Of a DNA stretch of 64,000 nucleotides, positions 25,601 to 36,906 are shown one piece after another; positions within the stretch are counted from its first letter, which is position 1, and every line of letters starts with the position of its first letter. The notes under the pieces were generated by a model, which saw nothing but the letters and a program-made list of their open reading frames with translations, did not search any database and had not been told where the DNA came from. Source of the stretch: Hydractinia symbiolongicarpus (Eukaryota > Cnidaria > Hydrozoa > Anthoathecata > Hydractiniidae); contig NC_079875.1 in assembly GCF_029227915.1 (NCBI RefSeq), forward strand, positions 7,378,001-7,442,000, written 5' to 3'. The position numbers and the translations under genes were made by a program.

Positions 25601-28600
25601 CATTAATTTAATTAGCGTCAAGGTAGTGTTATTGACGTCGCGCCGTAACGTCAGCAAATTTAATATTGAGACATAAGTTTTTCGGCTACATCAATGCAAA
25701 ATTTGCCTGTTATAGACACACATACAGACACACACTCTGTATTATTATGAGATAAATTCTGTTGTTCATAGATCTACTTTAATTTAATTTAATTCTTATT
25801 GTGTTGACTTAATTTATTATTTAGTTTGTTTCTTTGTTTAGCTATTTTAACGAATTCAGTGAATACCCTATTTATCTAGCAACTGTAATTCTATAGCTGT
25901 TGTGTTGATTGAATTCCACTTTCAGAAAGCAGATTAAAAAAACAATGAACTTAAAAACAGTGACTGATACACCCTTGGAATAGAATTAAGGTTTAAAATA
26001 CAAAAAGGGGGACAGAATTGCACTTTTTCAAAGCTGATTAATAAAAATGAACCTACGAACAACAACAAAAAAATTTGCCCTTAAAATACAAGTACAAAGA
26101 CAATAAAACAAGTCTAAATTAGAATGGGTGAACATGGTTCCATCATTATTTATGAGGCTACCAATTGTCAATTGGGTAGGAAGAAGATGCCCTCTGAAAA
26201 TAAAACTAACACAATGAAATTAAATGTTGGCAAATTGCTCAGTTTCTAAGATAAGTTAAAAAAAAATTAAACAAACAAAGTAACATCGGTAAAAGGGATT
26301 ACACACGCCTGCAGGTACAAGATTTGTAGAAATGTTCGTCTACCACGAAGTCCCGTACTATCTACAATCGGTACCCTTCCTTTTCTGTCACCATTTCTAG
26401 TATTGAAATGTGTTTTAGAACATACTGCACTAAAACAACGCGGCTTAGTTCTATATAAAGAAAACTTAATTTGCATCCTTTGTAAAAGTCGTGAAAGATA
26501 AAAACATTATCTGAATGATTTTTTGTTTTAGAAACGTAAAGCCAAAAAAGGTATTGTTTGATGCAAAGTCTTACACACTTAAAGGTAACCTTTTTAGTTC
26601 TTTCAGCCTTTCGAGATGGTTTCCAAATCTGCCATATACGAAACGGTTAATTTCCACTGCTTACATAAACAGTGACATTTATATATGCCTTTTAAAATGT
26701 ATGTTAATACATGCCAGAATACAAGGTTGGTAGCATAGGGTTTAAACTTGGACCTAAGATTGTCGGCCGACTAAAAAAAACTAACTTCAGACCACTGGAC
26801 ACTCTTAGAGCCTAATTATTTGAAGCGAGTTTCCTCGGTATTGGCTCAACACATATCAGTATGATAAAATTAAACAGCGCGGTATAATGGCAAATCTCTA
26901 CTAAAAATATTTGACATTATATGAGGTGATTCAACCCGTCTAGGCGGGTTGGCTCGTATTTTCAACCCAGGACGGGTTCGTTAGGTGGGTTGAAATAATC
27001 GGTTCATATAATATCACTTTGACAAGCCAAAGCAGGTTAAAAAAAAAAGAATTAGCATTGCGATCCAAAGCAAAAGAAAAACAATAATGGCGAGCGATAT
27101 ATCAGACAAGAAGTTTAAATGGACTTTAGAACCTGAGGAGCAGCTTACGTGGATTTCCCTGTTTGTTGGTATTTCAAAAGATTTAGGAGTTTCCTTTGTT
27201 TTGTTAAAAGATATGTCAATATGTTCGATTTCTTCAAAGCAATGACAAATACAGAACAATTCAAATTTGTAGTAACGAACTATTGTCGACTAAAAAACTT
27301 AATGATAATTTTGATTTAATTTTGCTTGTTTGTTTACATCTTGCATCTGCCATTTTTTAAAAATTACGCGCATTGTTTTTCCACCTGGCAGCAGTGAAAA
27401 TCTAGACCGTTAATTACAATTACATGGCTTCAAAACTTTGAATTAACAAAAGAAATAAACAGAAGAACTCTTTTTTCTATCCTTTAGGCAAGAAGCTTTA
27501 TATCATTTATAACGAAATCAGGAGTGTGCTTAAAGCACAGTGCCGGAGTAAAATATTGAACCTAGATTTATGCTAAGAAATTACCTAACCGTGTGTGTTC
27601 ATCATAATCATCATAAATGATTAAGTTTACCCTCAGCTATCTAGCTACACACTTTTTTATATAAAATGAACTGAACACAACAAAATTTGTGTTCAGCCTC
27701 AATGGTTCTTAAATGATTGTTAAAATATTGCATCCGTAAACTTCCGTATTTTTTGTTATCTGTTTTACAACTCCTTTTCGTTATCTGTTTTGCAACTCTT
27801 TCTTAAACGTTATGGGACCCTATTTGGGTTAAATAATTATCAAATTATTATAAATAATTATCAAAAAAACAAGGTCTTAACTGGCCCATGAACAACATGA
27901 CATATTTGGGACATGGGTAAATGAACATGCAGCAAACGCAATTGTTGTTATAACAGTTATGCTTAAATGTATATCTGTGCATCAATAAAGTAAAGAATAT
28001 AATGTAATATAACATAAGAACAAATATAATACAAGCATACCACCGAATTAATTATAGCGAAAATTACTGTTCACGATTTTACGAGTGTAACTTTTTCCGA
28101 AAGGGAAAAACATAACTTTATTTTTTTTTCAAAAAAAATTTCGGACATAGGCCGAAATGAGGTCATGACAACAATTTTTTGTTGAGTAAAAGTCTGAAAA
28201 ATAATTTTTTAGTAAAAAACGTTTTTACATGTTGTTAAAAGCTTCATGTGACTTTTCAGTTTATATTATTAAGTGTTTTTATTATTACTGTAACTAAATT
28301 CATCGCAATTATACAACATTCAAAATCGTTAACTAAGTTCAAAGTTAGTCCTTTTTTTCTATATGTCACCGAATTTGATGCCATCGTCACCAAAAATGCT
28401 GACAACATCAAATTTTTCATCAAATTGTTTGTTAATACTGTGGTAAGTTTCAAGTCCAACGGACAACGATTGTAAAAATTACACAGGATGGTCGAATCAG
28501 CTTCCTCATCCCCTCCCCCGAGCATTAAGGAGCCCATAAAAGGCCCAGCAGGAACAGTGTTAAAATACTAAACGAATTCCAAATAGCAGTTTTTGAGAAA

Positions 28601-29373
28601 TATTAATTTTATGAAAACATGACTTAAATATTCGATTTCCGCAGAAATTAATTTTGTGAATTGTAAAGACAATAAGAAAACGAGCGGGCAGCAATTTAGA
28701 AATAATGGGCAGTTTGCTATTTTAGCAAAATTGCGAAATTTATTTTCGTGAAAGGAATTATTCCTTAAAAATCATTGAAATGTTATGCTAATATGACGTT
28801 TTGCGAATAAACAGACGTGTCTCTTACTTTGTAATTTTTGTTTTAATTGCAATAATCTCGATTGATTAATTATTATTTAATTTAGAACTTGTAGAAATTA
28901 TTATAAATATAGATATTGAAAGTTTTTATTCAATTCTTATCAACAATCCAAATATCGTTGCAATAAGAAATCGTTATAAACGTACACTATTGATGGAAGC
29001 TGCAAGTTACAACAAACCATCAATAGTAAAAGATTTGATTGATGCTGGTAGTGATGTGTATGCTGTGGATGAAGATAAATGGAATGCATATCACTACAGT
29101 GCACGCTATGGTCATTATGATGTTTTAAAAATTCTAATCAATCATGACGTCACAAGTATCAACAATGTAGACGATGACAGTAACACGCCATTGCATTACG
29201 CAGCTCGTCATGATCATGCTGAATGTGTGAAATTACTGTTATCAATGCCAGGTATTGATGTGAACATACGAAACAGTAAAAATGCGACAGCTTTTGATCT
29301 GGATAACACTACCTCTATTAATCGTTTATTTGAGGAACGTCACTCTAGTCAGTATTTTGATAAATTATGGTGA
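22652..29373 (+). CDS. TRIM-like RING/B-box/coiled-coil protein with C-terminal ankyrin repeats
   Basis: Probable cytoplasmic E3 ubiquitin ligase. Exons: 22652-22917, 23209-24112 (with an apparent 44-nt intron 23854-23897), 24194-24239, 26532-26584 and 28886-29373; all phases join, giving 570 aa. The C3HC4 RING uses C17, C20, C32, H34, C37, C40, C57, C61. A first, cysteine-rich B-box-like segment spans about 99-130. B-box 2 uses C148, H151, C159, C162, C168, C171, H176, H179. A Lys/Glu-rich coiled coil follows (about 185-300). The last exon encodes three to four ankyrin units, including DVYAVDE, NTPLHYAARHDHAECVKLLL and NIRNSKNATAFDL. Typical TRIMs end in SPRY or NHL, so the ankyrin end is unusual. 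Linking exons 3 and 4 are short and less certain. AATAAA lies at 29393. Without the 44-nt intron the frame would stop at 23951. Confidence 0.75.
23854..23897 (+). other. apparent 44-nt intron or frameshift in the TRIM-ANK gene
   Basis: The coiled-coil frame runs into TGA at 23951, while the continuing frame is offset by two. Removing GTTGGA...TTACCAAG restores one open frame across the junction (GAG AA|A GTT ATC). The 3' end has a good pyrimidine tract (TCTATCTTCCTTACCAAG); the donor is weak. A one-base deletion, real or from sequencing, would explain the data equally well. Confidence 0.45.
24601..25320. mobile_element. dispersed repeat, GTGGARAAATCCAC family, copy 1
   Basis: Begins near TAATCGTTAACGACGGTGGA and contains TTTGATGACGTCATCAACCC and TTCCAAGTTATTTGGCC. 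It ends in a run of GACAGACACACAGACACAG followed by TCTCTGTATTGTGATA. The same block order occurs in the neighbouring copy and near 63.2 kb. It lies inside an intron of the TRIM-ANK gene and has no coding capacity. Confidence 0.55.
25321..25760. mobile_element. dispersed repeat, GTGGARAAATCCAC family, copy 2
   Basis: Starts GACTAGTCGATAAGGCCCGT then GGAAAAATTCACGTAGGCAG. It carries the shared TTCCAAGTTATTTGGCCCC block and ends ACACACATACAGACACACAC then TCTGTATTATTATGAGA. It is shorter than copy 1, directly adjacent to it and in the same orientation. Confidence 0.55.
26916..27013. mobile_element. 98-bp foldback element (CAACCCG ends)
   Basis: Left arm ATTATATGAGGTGATTCAAC pairs with the right arm GTTGAAATAATCGGTTCATA and its ATAAT extension. 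Between them CCCGTC and GACGGG words form further complementary pairs. It is nearly fully palindromic, sits in the last intron of the TRIM-ANK gene, and is a likely MITE. Confidence 0.5.
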
Positions 29374-31110
29374 AGAACTATTTTTACTGTTCAATAAAAA
29401 ACGGAATCATCAACATTTCTATCAGTTTCGTAACACCATGACAGATTTTTTTTCTTATCTTTATCACAAGTTAAAATATTTTTTGGAACAAGCTTCATTT
29501 CATTGAGACCTGGGAGGAAAGAATACGGAAGGAGAAACAACTCTTTTAATTCTATTGAAACACTGCGTGAGGTTCTAGCAGGTGTCTGTATAGAAACTTA
29601 ATTTGAAATTTTGGCGGTTGTGTGACTAAATTATTCGTGAATATCAATTCGCAACTATGATTGGTTATAAAAACAATTAGATAATTTGATGATGAATTTG
29701 ATAATATTATCAAAACAAGAAGCCATATTGAAATCGGTAAAATTTCTTTTGTTCTTATGTTAACATAATTAGCGAAGAAGCACATGCTCGACACTTTTGT
29801 AAACAAAAAGAAAAAGTTTATATCTCGTTTTAAAACGACGTTCTGTTATAAGAAGTTATTTCTTTAGTTAGAATAAACATTAATCCAGCACACATTTTGT
29901 CGGCACTCGTCCGGCGCATATCTATCTATATTGTTTTTCATGATCAAAGTGGTATACTCAAGCCTGCAAAAATAGGTTATTATCATGGTTAAACGCTTTT
30001 TTCCAAACGTATTGTTGACGTTTTTAACAGCAATGTTTACCGACTTATATTAGGCACACTTTCCATACAAATATCACGTGCCTGCAGCGTGTTACAGTCA
30101 GATTTCAATAGAAAAAAGTTAGCCCCTATTAAAGGAGAATATGGAACTTAATCATTTTTTTGCGAAAAAGACTCGGTCGAGCACCTCACGCACTGATTCT
30201 TTTGAAATTAAAAACAATAGAAAATTCAATACATTTAAAGTGTACAGAAATGAAGTTGTTTCTCCTTCCGTATTCTTTCCTCCAAGTTGAGACATAATAG
30301 GTAGGTTAATCCAACCTCAGTTGCTGGACTATTTGATTTTCAACAGCACTGCGCACATTAATAGCTTTTAAAACGCTGCTACGTTCAAGCTTGTTGTTTA
30401 GTTTTGTCAAATTTATAATATTACTCTGATAGCATAGCAAGATATTGCATGTTTATGTAGTTCTAAAGTATTCAAAAATATCTTGTTTTAAAATAATAAA
30501 AGTTGTCAGTGAGTGCTCAGTTCGATTCAAGATTGAAACATCAATTTTTTAAAACGATGTATGTAGAGGTAGGCATTTTAAAGGCCTCTTTTTTTACCAA
30601 AACAATAATTTTTTATGTATTACTACATGGCAGGGTAATCATATTGTAGGGTCGTGTATGTATGAAACAGCAGTTTTTTCTAGTCAACAACTATTATCTA
30701 GGAATCAGCTCATTACAACAAGAGGCTCAGTAGTCCTTGCCTAAAACACTATTATTTGCATAAGATAATATATGCTGAAATTAGTAAGCTTCAACAAGTT
30801 TCTACTAAAAGTAAAATTCACAATCTTGAACAAACTTTATTAGGTATTTGTTCATGGAAACTTATTCATATCTACTGCTATTTTTGTTGTTTGATTGAGT
30901 ACTCAATTGGACAACATAAATTTGCAGAAATAATTAGCAGTGACGCAACAATTGAATCTGTTATAAATAATTATAATGACACATTTTGGATCTTTTACAT
31001 ATCTACCCTCTAGCTTGAAAGATGAGATTGCACCTCATGCCATAGCAAGCCTATTAAACTATTTGGGTTGTGGCAACACAACCTGACTTTGGATACAACA
31101 GGTTGGTATA
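29374..31110. other. intergenic, possible coding relic at 30756-31085
   Basis: No gene is supported. The stretch 30756-31013 is open for 85 codons, and a different frame nearby reads LKDEIAPHAIASLLNYLGCG. The mix of frames and absence of known motifs suggests decayed coding sequence at most. Confidence 0.3.
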
Positions 31111-31651
31111 CAGTAGACTACCGGTAATTCGAATGCCGCTTATTTCGAACTTTCCGTTATTTCGAACAAATTGCCAAGTCTCTTGAGTTTGGTTTAATAA
31201 ATTCTAATATTTTGAGCTGCTTAATTTAAACTCTGCTAATTCGAACATTTCGCTAATTCGGACAATTTGTTAATCCCAAGGCTGCATTATGCTCGTTAAT
31301 TCGAAATTTTGTATATCGATAAATAAAATCTTATGGGAAAATAAAAAAAAACGTTTTCATTTTTATTCATTTTTATTGCATCAATGGTGGCGAAATTTCT
31401 TTCAATTTATCAATTAAATTGGAATTTCCAATAAAATTAAGTTTACAAGGAATTTGGAGGCCTTGCTGTCGCCAAACAAACAATGGTAAAATATTTTCAT
31501 AAAAAGTTGTAGTAAAGTTGTAATAAAGTTTTATTAGCATAAAACCTTTAAACGTTTATTAAAATTCTTGTTTTTTCTGAACTTGTGATAATCCGTTAGA
31601 TCAGACAAATAATTTAGTCCCTTGCGTGTTCGAATTAACGGACGTCTACTG
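31111..31651. mobile_element. pogo/Tigger-like MITE (CAGTAGAC ends, TTCGAA-rich)
   Basis: Left end CAGTAGACTACCGGTAATTC; right end reversed reads CAGTAGACGTCCGTTAATTC. Both continue with GAA. Left flank is TA; the right flank is degraded. Words of the form TAATTCGAAC repeat four or more times inside the first 150 bp. About 540 bp, no ORF. Confidence 0.65.
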
Positions 31652-31920
31652 CACTTCAACCTTTGCATCATTCTTAAATTTTTGCGTGGACGTTGTACAC
31701 CCCATGCTGAGGGGTGAGGTTGACAAAAACAATGTCCGCCTCATATAGGTGAATATTTATCATAGCACATCCGTATTTCATACTTATTTTCATACTTATT
31801 AAATACTTCGCCTCGTTTCCAGACTCTTTGTCTCTTTCGGCATGCTTTTTAAAATATCAGAAGTAGGCGAGGCAAATCACATGGCTGGTTCGTTTCTTGA
31901 ACAGAAATATTACGTAGTGT

Positions 31921-32090
31921 ATATTCGTACGCACTTTTGCCCATTTTTGAGTACGTATATGTTCATCCGCTATTCGTACGTAAAGTGCTTTAGGGTTAGG
32001 GTTAGGATTTTTTTTCCTTTTTTCTACGTATGAATAGCGCTACGCACTATTAATACGCACTTTATGTCATATTAAAGTGCGTACGAATAC
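31921..32090. mobile_element. MITE with ATTCGTACGCACTTT ends and telomere-like core
   Basis: Left ATATTCGTACGCACTTTT and the reversed right end GTATTCGTACGCACTTTA match. A second, inner pair (CTATTCGTACGTAAAGTGC and GTATGAATAGCGCTACGCAC) is partly complementary. The loop carries TTAGGGTTAGGGTTAGG at 31990-32006. Confidence 0.55.
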
Positions 32091-32289
32091 AGTTCCGAAA
32101 TATTATGTGGTTTTAGGTTCAGATATTGATATGAAAAGATATGTGTGAGGACTCCGAACTTGTTTATCTGTTGTATTCTTATTTGGTATCAACATTTCTG
32201 ATAATCAGATTTATTGTTTTTAACTAGAACCAATCTTTTAACCTATAGCTAGCTATCCAGCGACTTTTCCTGGGCTGTAATTTAATATC

Positions 32290-32455
32290 AGCAAGTAAAA
32301 ATGTTACCATATACTGAAGTTAACCCCAACGATGTTTTGGAACAGGAGGAAAGATGGCTCACTGTGTGCTTTTTTTGGTGTTGCGGAGAGTTTTCTAGTA
32401 ACTCAAAATACGCACTAAATACTTCAGCAGTTAGGCTCAACATGCAAATTTTTGT
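32290..32455. mobile_element. decayed SINE fragment
   Basis: It shares, in order, several words with the SINE body at 40090-40250: TTACCATA, GTTAACCC, GGAAATGG/GGAAAGATGG, ACTGTGTG, TTGCCGGGAG/TTGCGGAGAG, TCTAGTA, and CTCAAAATGAGCATTAAATAC/CTCAAAATACGCACTAAATAC. The tRNA-like head is not visible. A MITE at 32475 follows directly. Confidence 0.5.
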
Positions 32456-32474
32456 TCTGCCATATTTGTTTACC

Positions 32475-33160
32475 GTCAGTACGGGATCTTTCCCCGATCG
32501 GATGAGTGTCACCCGAATGTGTAAACCACTCGATTGAGTGAGTCGGCACCGGAGGGAATTTTTCATGACCACCCCATTGAGTGAGTCATAACTGGCGGTA
32601 AATTTTTAGCTAGCTAGCTAAATACATAAACAAACCAAACTGCTTGGGAGAGAATTAGTTATTGCCTAGCACCTAGTCAGCTTAAGCTGCTCTAGATACA
32701 GCTAGCTAGCTTTGTGAAAGATATCAATATTTCTCTTATATATTTTGTGTCAGATATGATAAAAAGTATGCACATTTTTCTCTATATAGCTTGCTATACT
32801 GGCTTCTTACTAAACCAACTCAAAGTATGAGCTTCAAAGCCTCAACATGTGCAACCTAGACTGAAAATATGCACCATGTAGACAATCCAACTCAAGAAAT
32901 CATCAATAGCATCGGGAACGACAGTGAATTCTTTTTTTAATTGGTGAAACGGCGCAAAATAAGTATGACTTAATGTAAACAAAAATTATATTGCACTTTT
33001 GGCCAGCAGCTTGCCCTTTTAAAACGCAATTTTAAGCAAGAAAAAAAATCACCCAATTCAGTAAGTCTCTCCCGATCGGGTGGTTGTGCACTCACTCGAT
33101 CGGGTGATTTTACCCCGATTGGGGGACAGTCACCCGATTGGGCAAAGATCCCGTACTGAC
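32475..33160. mobile_element. MITE with GTCAGTACGGGATCTTT ends
   Basis: Left end GTCAGTACGGGATCTTTCCC and reversed right end GTCAGTACGGGATCTTTGCC match for at least 17 bases. They continue with further similar words (CCGATCGG, GAGTGTCACCCG versus CAATCGGGTGACTGTCCCCC). Subterminal CCGATCGGGTG/CACTCGATCGGG words recur several times. About 690 bp, no ORF. Confidence 0.65.
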
Positions 33161-35044
33161 CATAATTAAGTGATACTTATGCTATAATATACCAGTTAAA
33201 AATAAATCAATCACAAAACGACATATCCAAGTGTTATAATGATTCTCAAGGTTAATGTTTTGGTTAATTATTTCAAGTACATGTCAGCCAAAGTGGATGC
33301 AACTTTCAGCCAATCTGGCTGTAAAATATCCAATTTGGTATGCATAAATCTACTAAAATTCTTAATCATATCTAAAGTAACTGGAAAACCAATCTGCAAT
33401 AAGGAAGTACATAGATGTGCATATTTTACATGTGCAAATGAGCAAAAATCTCAATGTTTAGCACTGGGAAGCGATGCAGGCACCGGGGATCTGATGCCTG
33501 GATTGCGGAATCCCCAAAGATCCAATACCTGCACTAGGAGGTCCCTGATTTGTTGATGAGCCTAACTGATCATGCAGTTGTTAGAAATTATGGCTTACCT
33601 TACCCAAGAATGCAAACAAGTCTACTAGTTTCTACATATGGAACCAACAAAACCAACCTTGGTATAAGCAGTTACTCAAAATTAGTTGTGGGAAACCTGA
33701 CAATGTTATGGAGAGCTATTCCTCTGATAATATTGGTATCTTGATTTTGGTAGCTATTATATTAGGATACAAGAAGCCTTCTGAATAAAATGATCTTGCA
33801 GCCAGAGGAAACTTTCACTTTCCTGCTGTTAAAAAAGGAAATTGTGTAAAGAAGATATCTTGTTTAACAGCATTGTTTTAGCTACATATAGCTACTTACC
33901 TAAAATAACAAGAAAAGAGTCCGCAATTTTTGAAACTTAGCATAATGATATCAATCTATTGTTTTTTTAGATTTTTTCCTATGCGAAAGCAAAAATTTTC
34001 AACACTCTTCACCCACACAAAATAACTTAATATGTAACATAAAAAAATGTCATTCATTACACAAAAATAATCAAAATTTTGCAACAACCGAGAATAAAAG
34101 AAAGAACTTATATATATAATACTTTTTAAAGATAGTTTTACATAAAATTTAAAACAAAAATCAAAAGGATTCTTTCTTTTTCACCCCTTGTTTCCTGGTA
34201 AAAGTTAATAACTCGTTCTACTCCGACTTTAATAGAAACATGGCCCCCCAATTGGGGTTTTGTTTGGAGTGGTAGTTTTCTTCTATAGGCCAGCGATAAT
34301 TTTACATGTAAATAACTTAAGAAAGTCTTCCCTTATTCAAGGTTTTCACAGCACATCTGATTATAATGCTCTCTCTAATGTTCTCTATGAAAAATCGGTT
34401 GCATTATGCTGTGGCAACCATCTGTTAGGAACTGCACCATACAACATTGCCCATCTTTTCATAAAAGTGATCAAGTTCACACAACGCCTCAATTTTCAAA
34501 GACATCTGGACTCAAAATTATTATGTAAAATATAAATATGGCAGAGCCAGCATTTTAAACAGAAGGTAAAAGTGAAATTTCTTTCAAGAAATTAGGATTA
34601 AACTCAGTAATGGTAAGCGAGCTATAAAACGCATCATATTGAAGGAAAATTATATACTGTAATGATTCAAACAAGCGCCCTGGGCGCTTATTAAATTTTT
34701 GGATTTTTTTGCATAGGCGCTTAATCAAGGAGGCGCTTAAAAAAAGCTGGGCACTTTTCCAATTTTTCCTAATTTTGTACAATGTAAAGACAATAGTCAT
34801 TTTCAACTTCGCTTTTTTCCTGAAAAATAAAACTGAACAAAAGATGTAACAAAATTAAGTTTAGTCATTCTAGGGTTTTAAATTAAATTTCAATTTGTAC
34901 AGAAAGACCACATACGACTTAATAATTCTGTTACCATGAAATTTAGCAACTCCCCAGCTCTTTTATCAGCAACTACCTATAACTAACTAACTTCACGACT
35001 CGATACTATTCTATTTATTCCTATTTCTAACTGCACATTCTCAT
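33161..35044. other. intergenic upstream of CDCA7
   Basis: No gene is supported; ORFs at 33239-33556 and 34260-34535 have no recognisable motif. A possible MITE end lies at 34655-34760, where GCGCCCTGGGCGCTTATT and AGGCGCTTAATC/AGGCGCTTAAAA words cluster. Confidence 0.35.
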
Positions 35045-35095
35045 ACTTTTTTATATTTTAGAAGAAAGTTTAAAATTGTCACATCCACTGGTGGG

Positions 35096-35920
35096 ATGGA
35101 AGATTATGAAGAAAGTGATTATGAGAAAGAACGAAGAAAGAATATTGAGATGCATAATGAAGAGTTTAGAAAAATATTTCCGGAGGGTGTTTTTTTAAAG
35201 TCAAGTTCCGCTAAAACTAACAGAAAGAAAAGAAAGAATAGACTGAGTGAAGGATATATAAAGAATATAGCATCATTGACTCCCCGTCGTTCAATAAGTC
35301 GGTCGTGTAAAAGGTTGCCTGGAGAGACGCTTATTTCACGAGACAAAAAAATTCGAATTTCTGATGACTGGCAAGATACTCCAAGGAGACCGTTGTCTTC
35401 AGGTGGTATTCGATTTACAAAGTGGGAAAAGATACAGCAACGACAAGCAGAAAAGATGAAAGATCGCAAACCGATTACCCAAGATTATTTTAGTGATTAC
35501 GTCGACACTTACAGTGATGAAGAATTTACCGAAAAGCTGGCCCGTCGGAGATATGTACCAGTGTTGGAACCTGGACCAATTGAAGATGTAGCTGAAAGAA
35601 CTTCCGACAAACACTACGACTCAGAGTACGGCACATCCTGTCATCAATGCCGTCAAAAAACTATTGACACAAAAACAGTCTGTCGTAATAGTGAATGTGT
35701 AGGAGTTCGTGGCCAATTCTGCGGACCATGTTTAAAGAATCGTTATGGAGAATGCGCAAAGGAAGCCCTGCGTAACGAGGCGTGGTTTTGCCCTCCATGT
35801 CGGGGCATATGTAACTGTAGTTTTTGCATGAAGAAAAGAGGAAAGAGAGCTACAGGGATTTTGATACACCTAGCAAAAGAAAACGGCTACACTGACGTGA
35901 AAACTTTCCTCGGAGACTAG
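35096..35920 (+). CDS. CDCA7: CDCA7-like zinc-finger protein (zf-4CXXC_R1 domain)
   Basis: Nuclear DNA-binding protein that in other animals recruits the chromatin remodeller HELLS and supports DNA methylation maintenance. It is a single 274-aa ORF with no intron in the coding region. The N-terminal two thirds are charged, with a basic patch (KTNRKKRKNRL) that may be a nuclear localisation signal. The C-terminal domain (about 182-270) contains CHQCRQKTIDTKT, VRGQFCGPCLKNRYGEC, CPPCRGICNCSFC and ATGILIHLAKENGY, near-identical in pattern to the vertebrate domain. The Arg, Gly and Arg positions altered in human ICF3 syndrome (in CHQCR, VRG and KNR) are all kept. The protein is shorter than human CDCA7 (about 370 aa). 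A 3' splice site (TATATTTTAG) lies 34 nt upstream of the ATG at 35096, so a 5' UTR intron or spliced leader is likely. Confidence 0.92.
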   Translation: MEDYEESDYEKERRKNIEMHNEEFRKIFPEGVFLKSSSAKTNRKKRKNRLSEGYIKNIASLTPRRSISRSCKRLPGETLISRDKKIRISDDWQDTPRRPLSSGGIRFTKWEKIQQRQAEKMKDRKPITQDYFSDYVDTYSDEEFTEKLARRRYVPVLEPGPIEDVAERTSDKHYDSEYGTSCHQCRQKTIDTKTVCRNSECVGVRGQFCGPCLKNRYGECAKEALRNEAWFCPPCRGICNCSFCMKKRGKRATGILIHLAKENGYTDVKTFLGD

Positions 35921-36136
35921 TTATTCCAATACAAGGAAATTTAGAAAACATTTATATGTGGACTATGAGTCAGGACATGGGATAAACACGTAATTTTTTG
36001 TCCCAAATAATTTGTGTGCCTTAAAGGAGTCTCGTATACTATAAACGGTTTTTAAACAGTTTAGTAATGTGTGTTTTTTTGGATGAGATTATAATAGTAC
36101 AGTTCTACATGTTTATATGTTCCTATTAGCAAAGCT

Positions 36137-36164
36137 AATAAAATATTTTATAAATTCCAATAAA
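36137..36164 (+). terminator. polyadenylation signals of CDCA7
   Basis: Two AATAAA hexamers (36137 and 36159) lie about 215 nt after the CDCA7 stop codon in AT-rich sequence. No other gene nearby would use them. Confidence 0.5.
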
Positions 36165-36906
36165 ATTTCATTTAAAATACACCTTTATTTGTTTTTTGTT
36201 TTTGTTTTTTGGAAAAAATCCCATGGGCGTGAAAAGCAACCCTCAATTTTCGGTAATTCCGCAAATCTACAAGTTTAAGATATTTTTACGACCGGAAATC
36301 TTTTTTGAATCACGCCATTCGCGTAGTTTTATCGAGTTCGCGAGAATTTATTTTCGTAAAATCCATCGATTTCGGATATTTCACAGGAATGAATTTATTT
36401 TTGCGAATACGACTTTTACATCAGTTATCAGCCAATGAAAAATGTCGCGAGCATCTATTTTCGCTGACCAAGTAAAAAAATTTTCGTGGAAATTTACTAA
36501 TCCAAGTGAGATGCCAATTTGACATTAAAGTGCTTTATATTCATACACTTTTAATGCGAAATTTTGGGATACAATTTTGCAGGAGATCAAGTTTTTGTAT
36601 AAATCTTGCTGAAAATCTTGTTAACTTTTATTTTATAAAACTTTCGCGATTAAAGAAAAATGTAAGACCAGAAACTCAAATTGTAATACATCTTAATACA
36701 CGTATTAAAAAAAAACGCGAAATTTATGGAATAAACTTTTGCGTTTTGCCGTTTTTTGGACAAATTTTGCGTGAAAAAACATAAGATTTTCTTTGTAATT
36801 TTTTTTTTTTTTGCTTTGTTCAACGTAATCTTCAACTTCCTACTTAGAATCAGCTTCGTTATCGGTTTCTCTATCTTCACCAATGTACCAATTAATTTTG
36901 CTACTA

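Noticed and set aside
35119-35614. Minus-strand ORFs within CDCA7
   Set aside because: Antisense shadows of the CDCA7 coding sequence.
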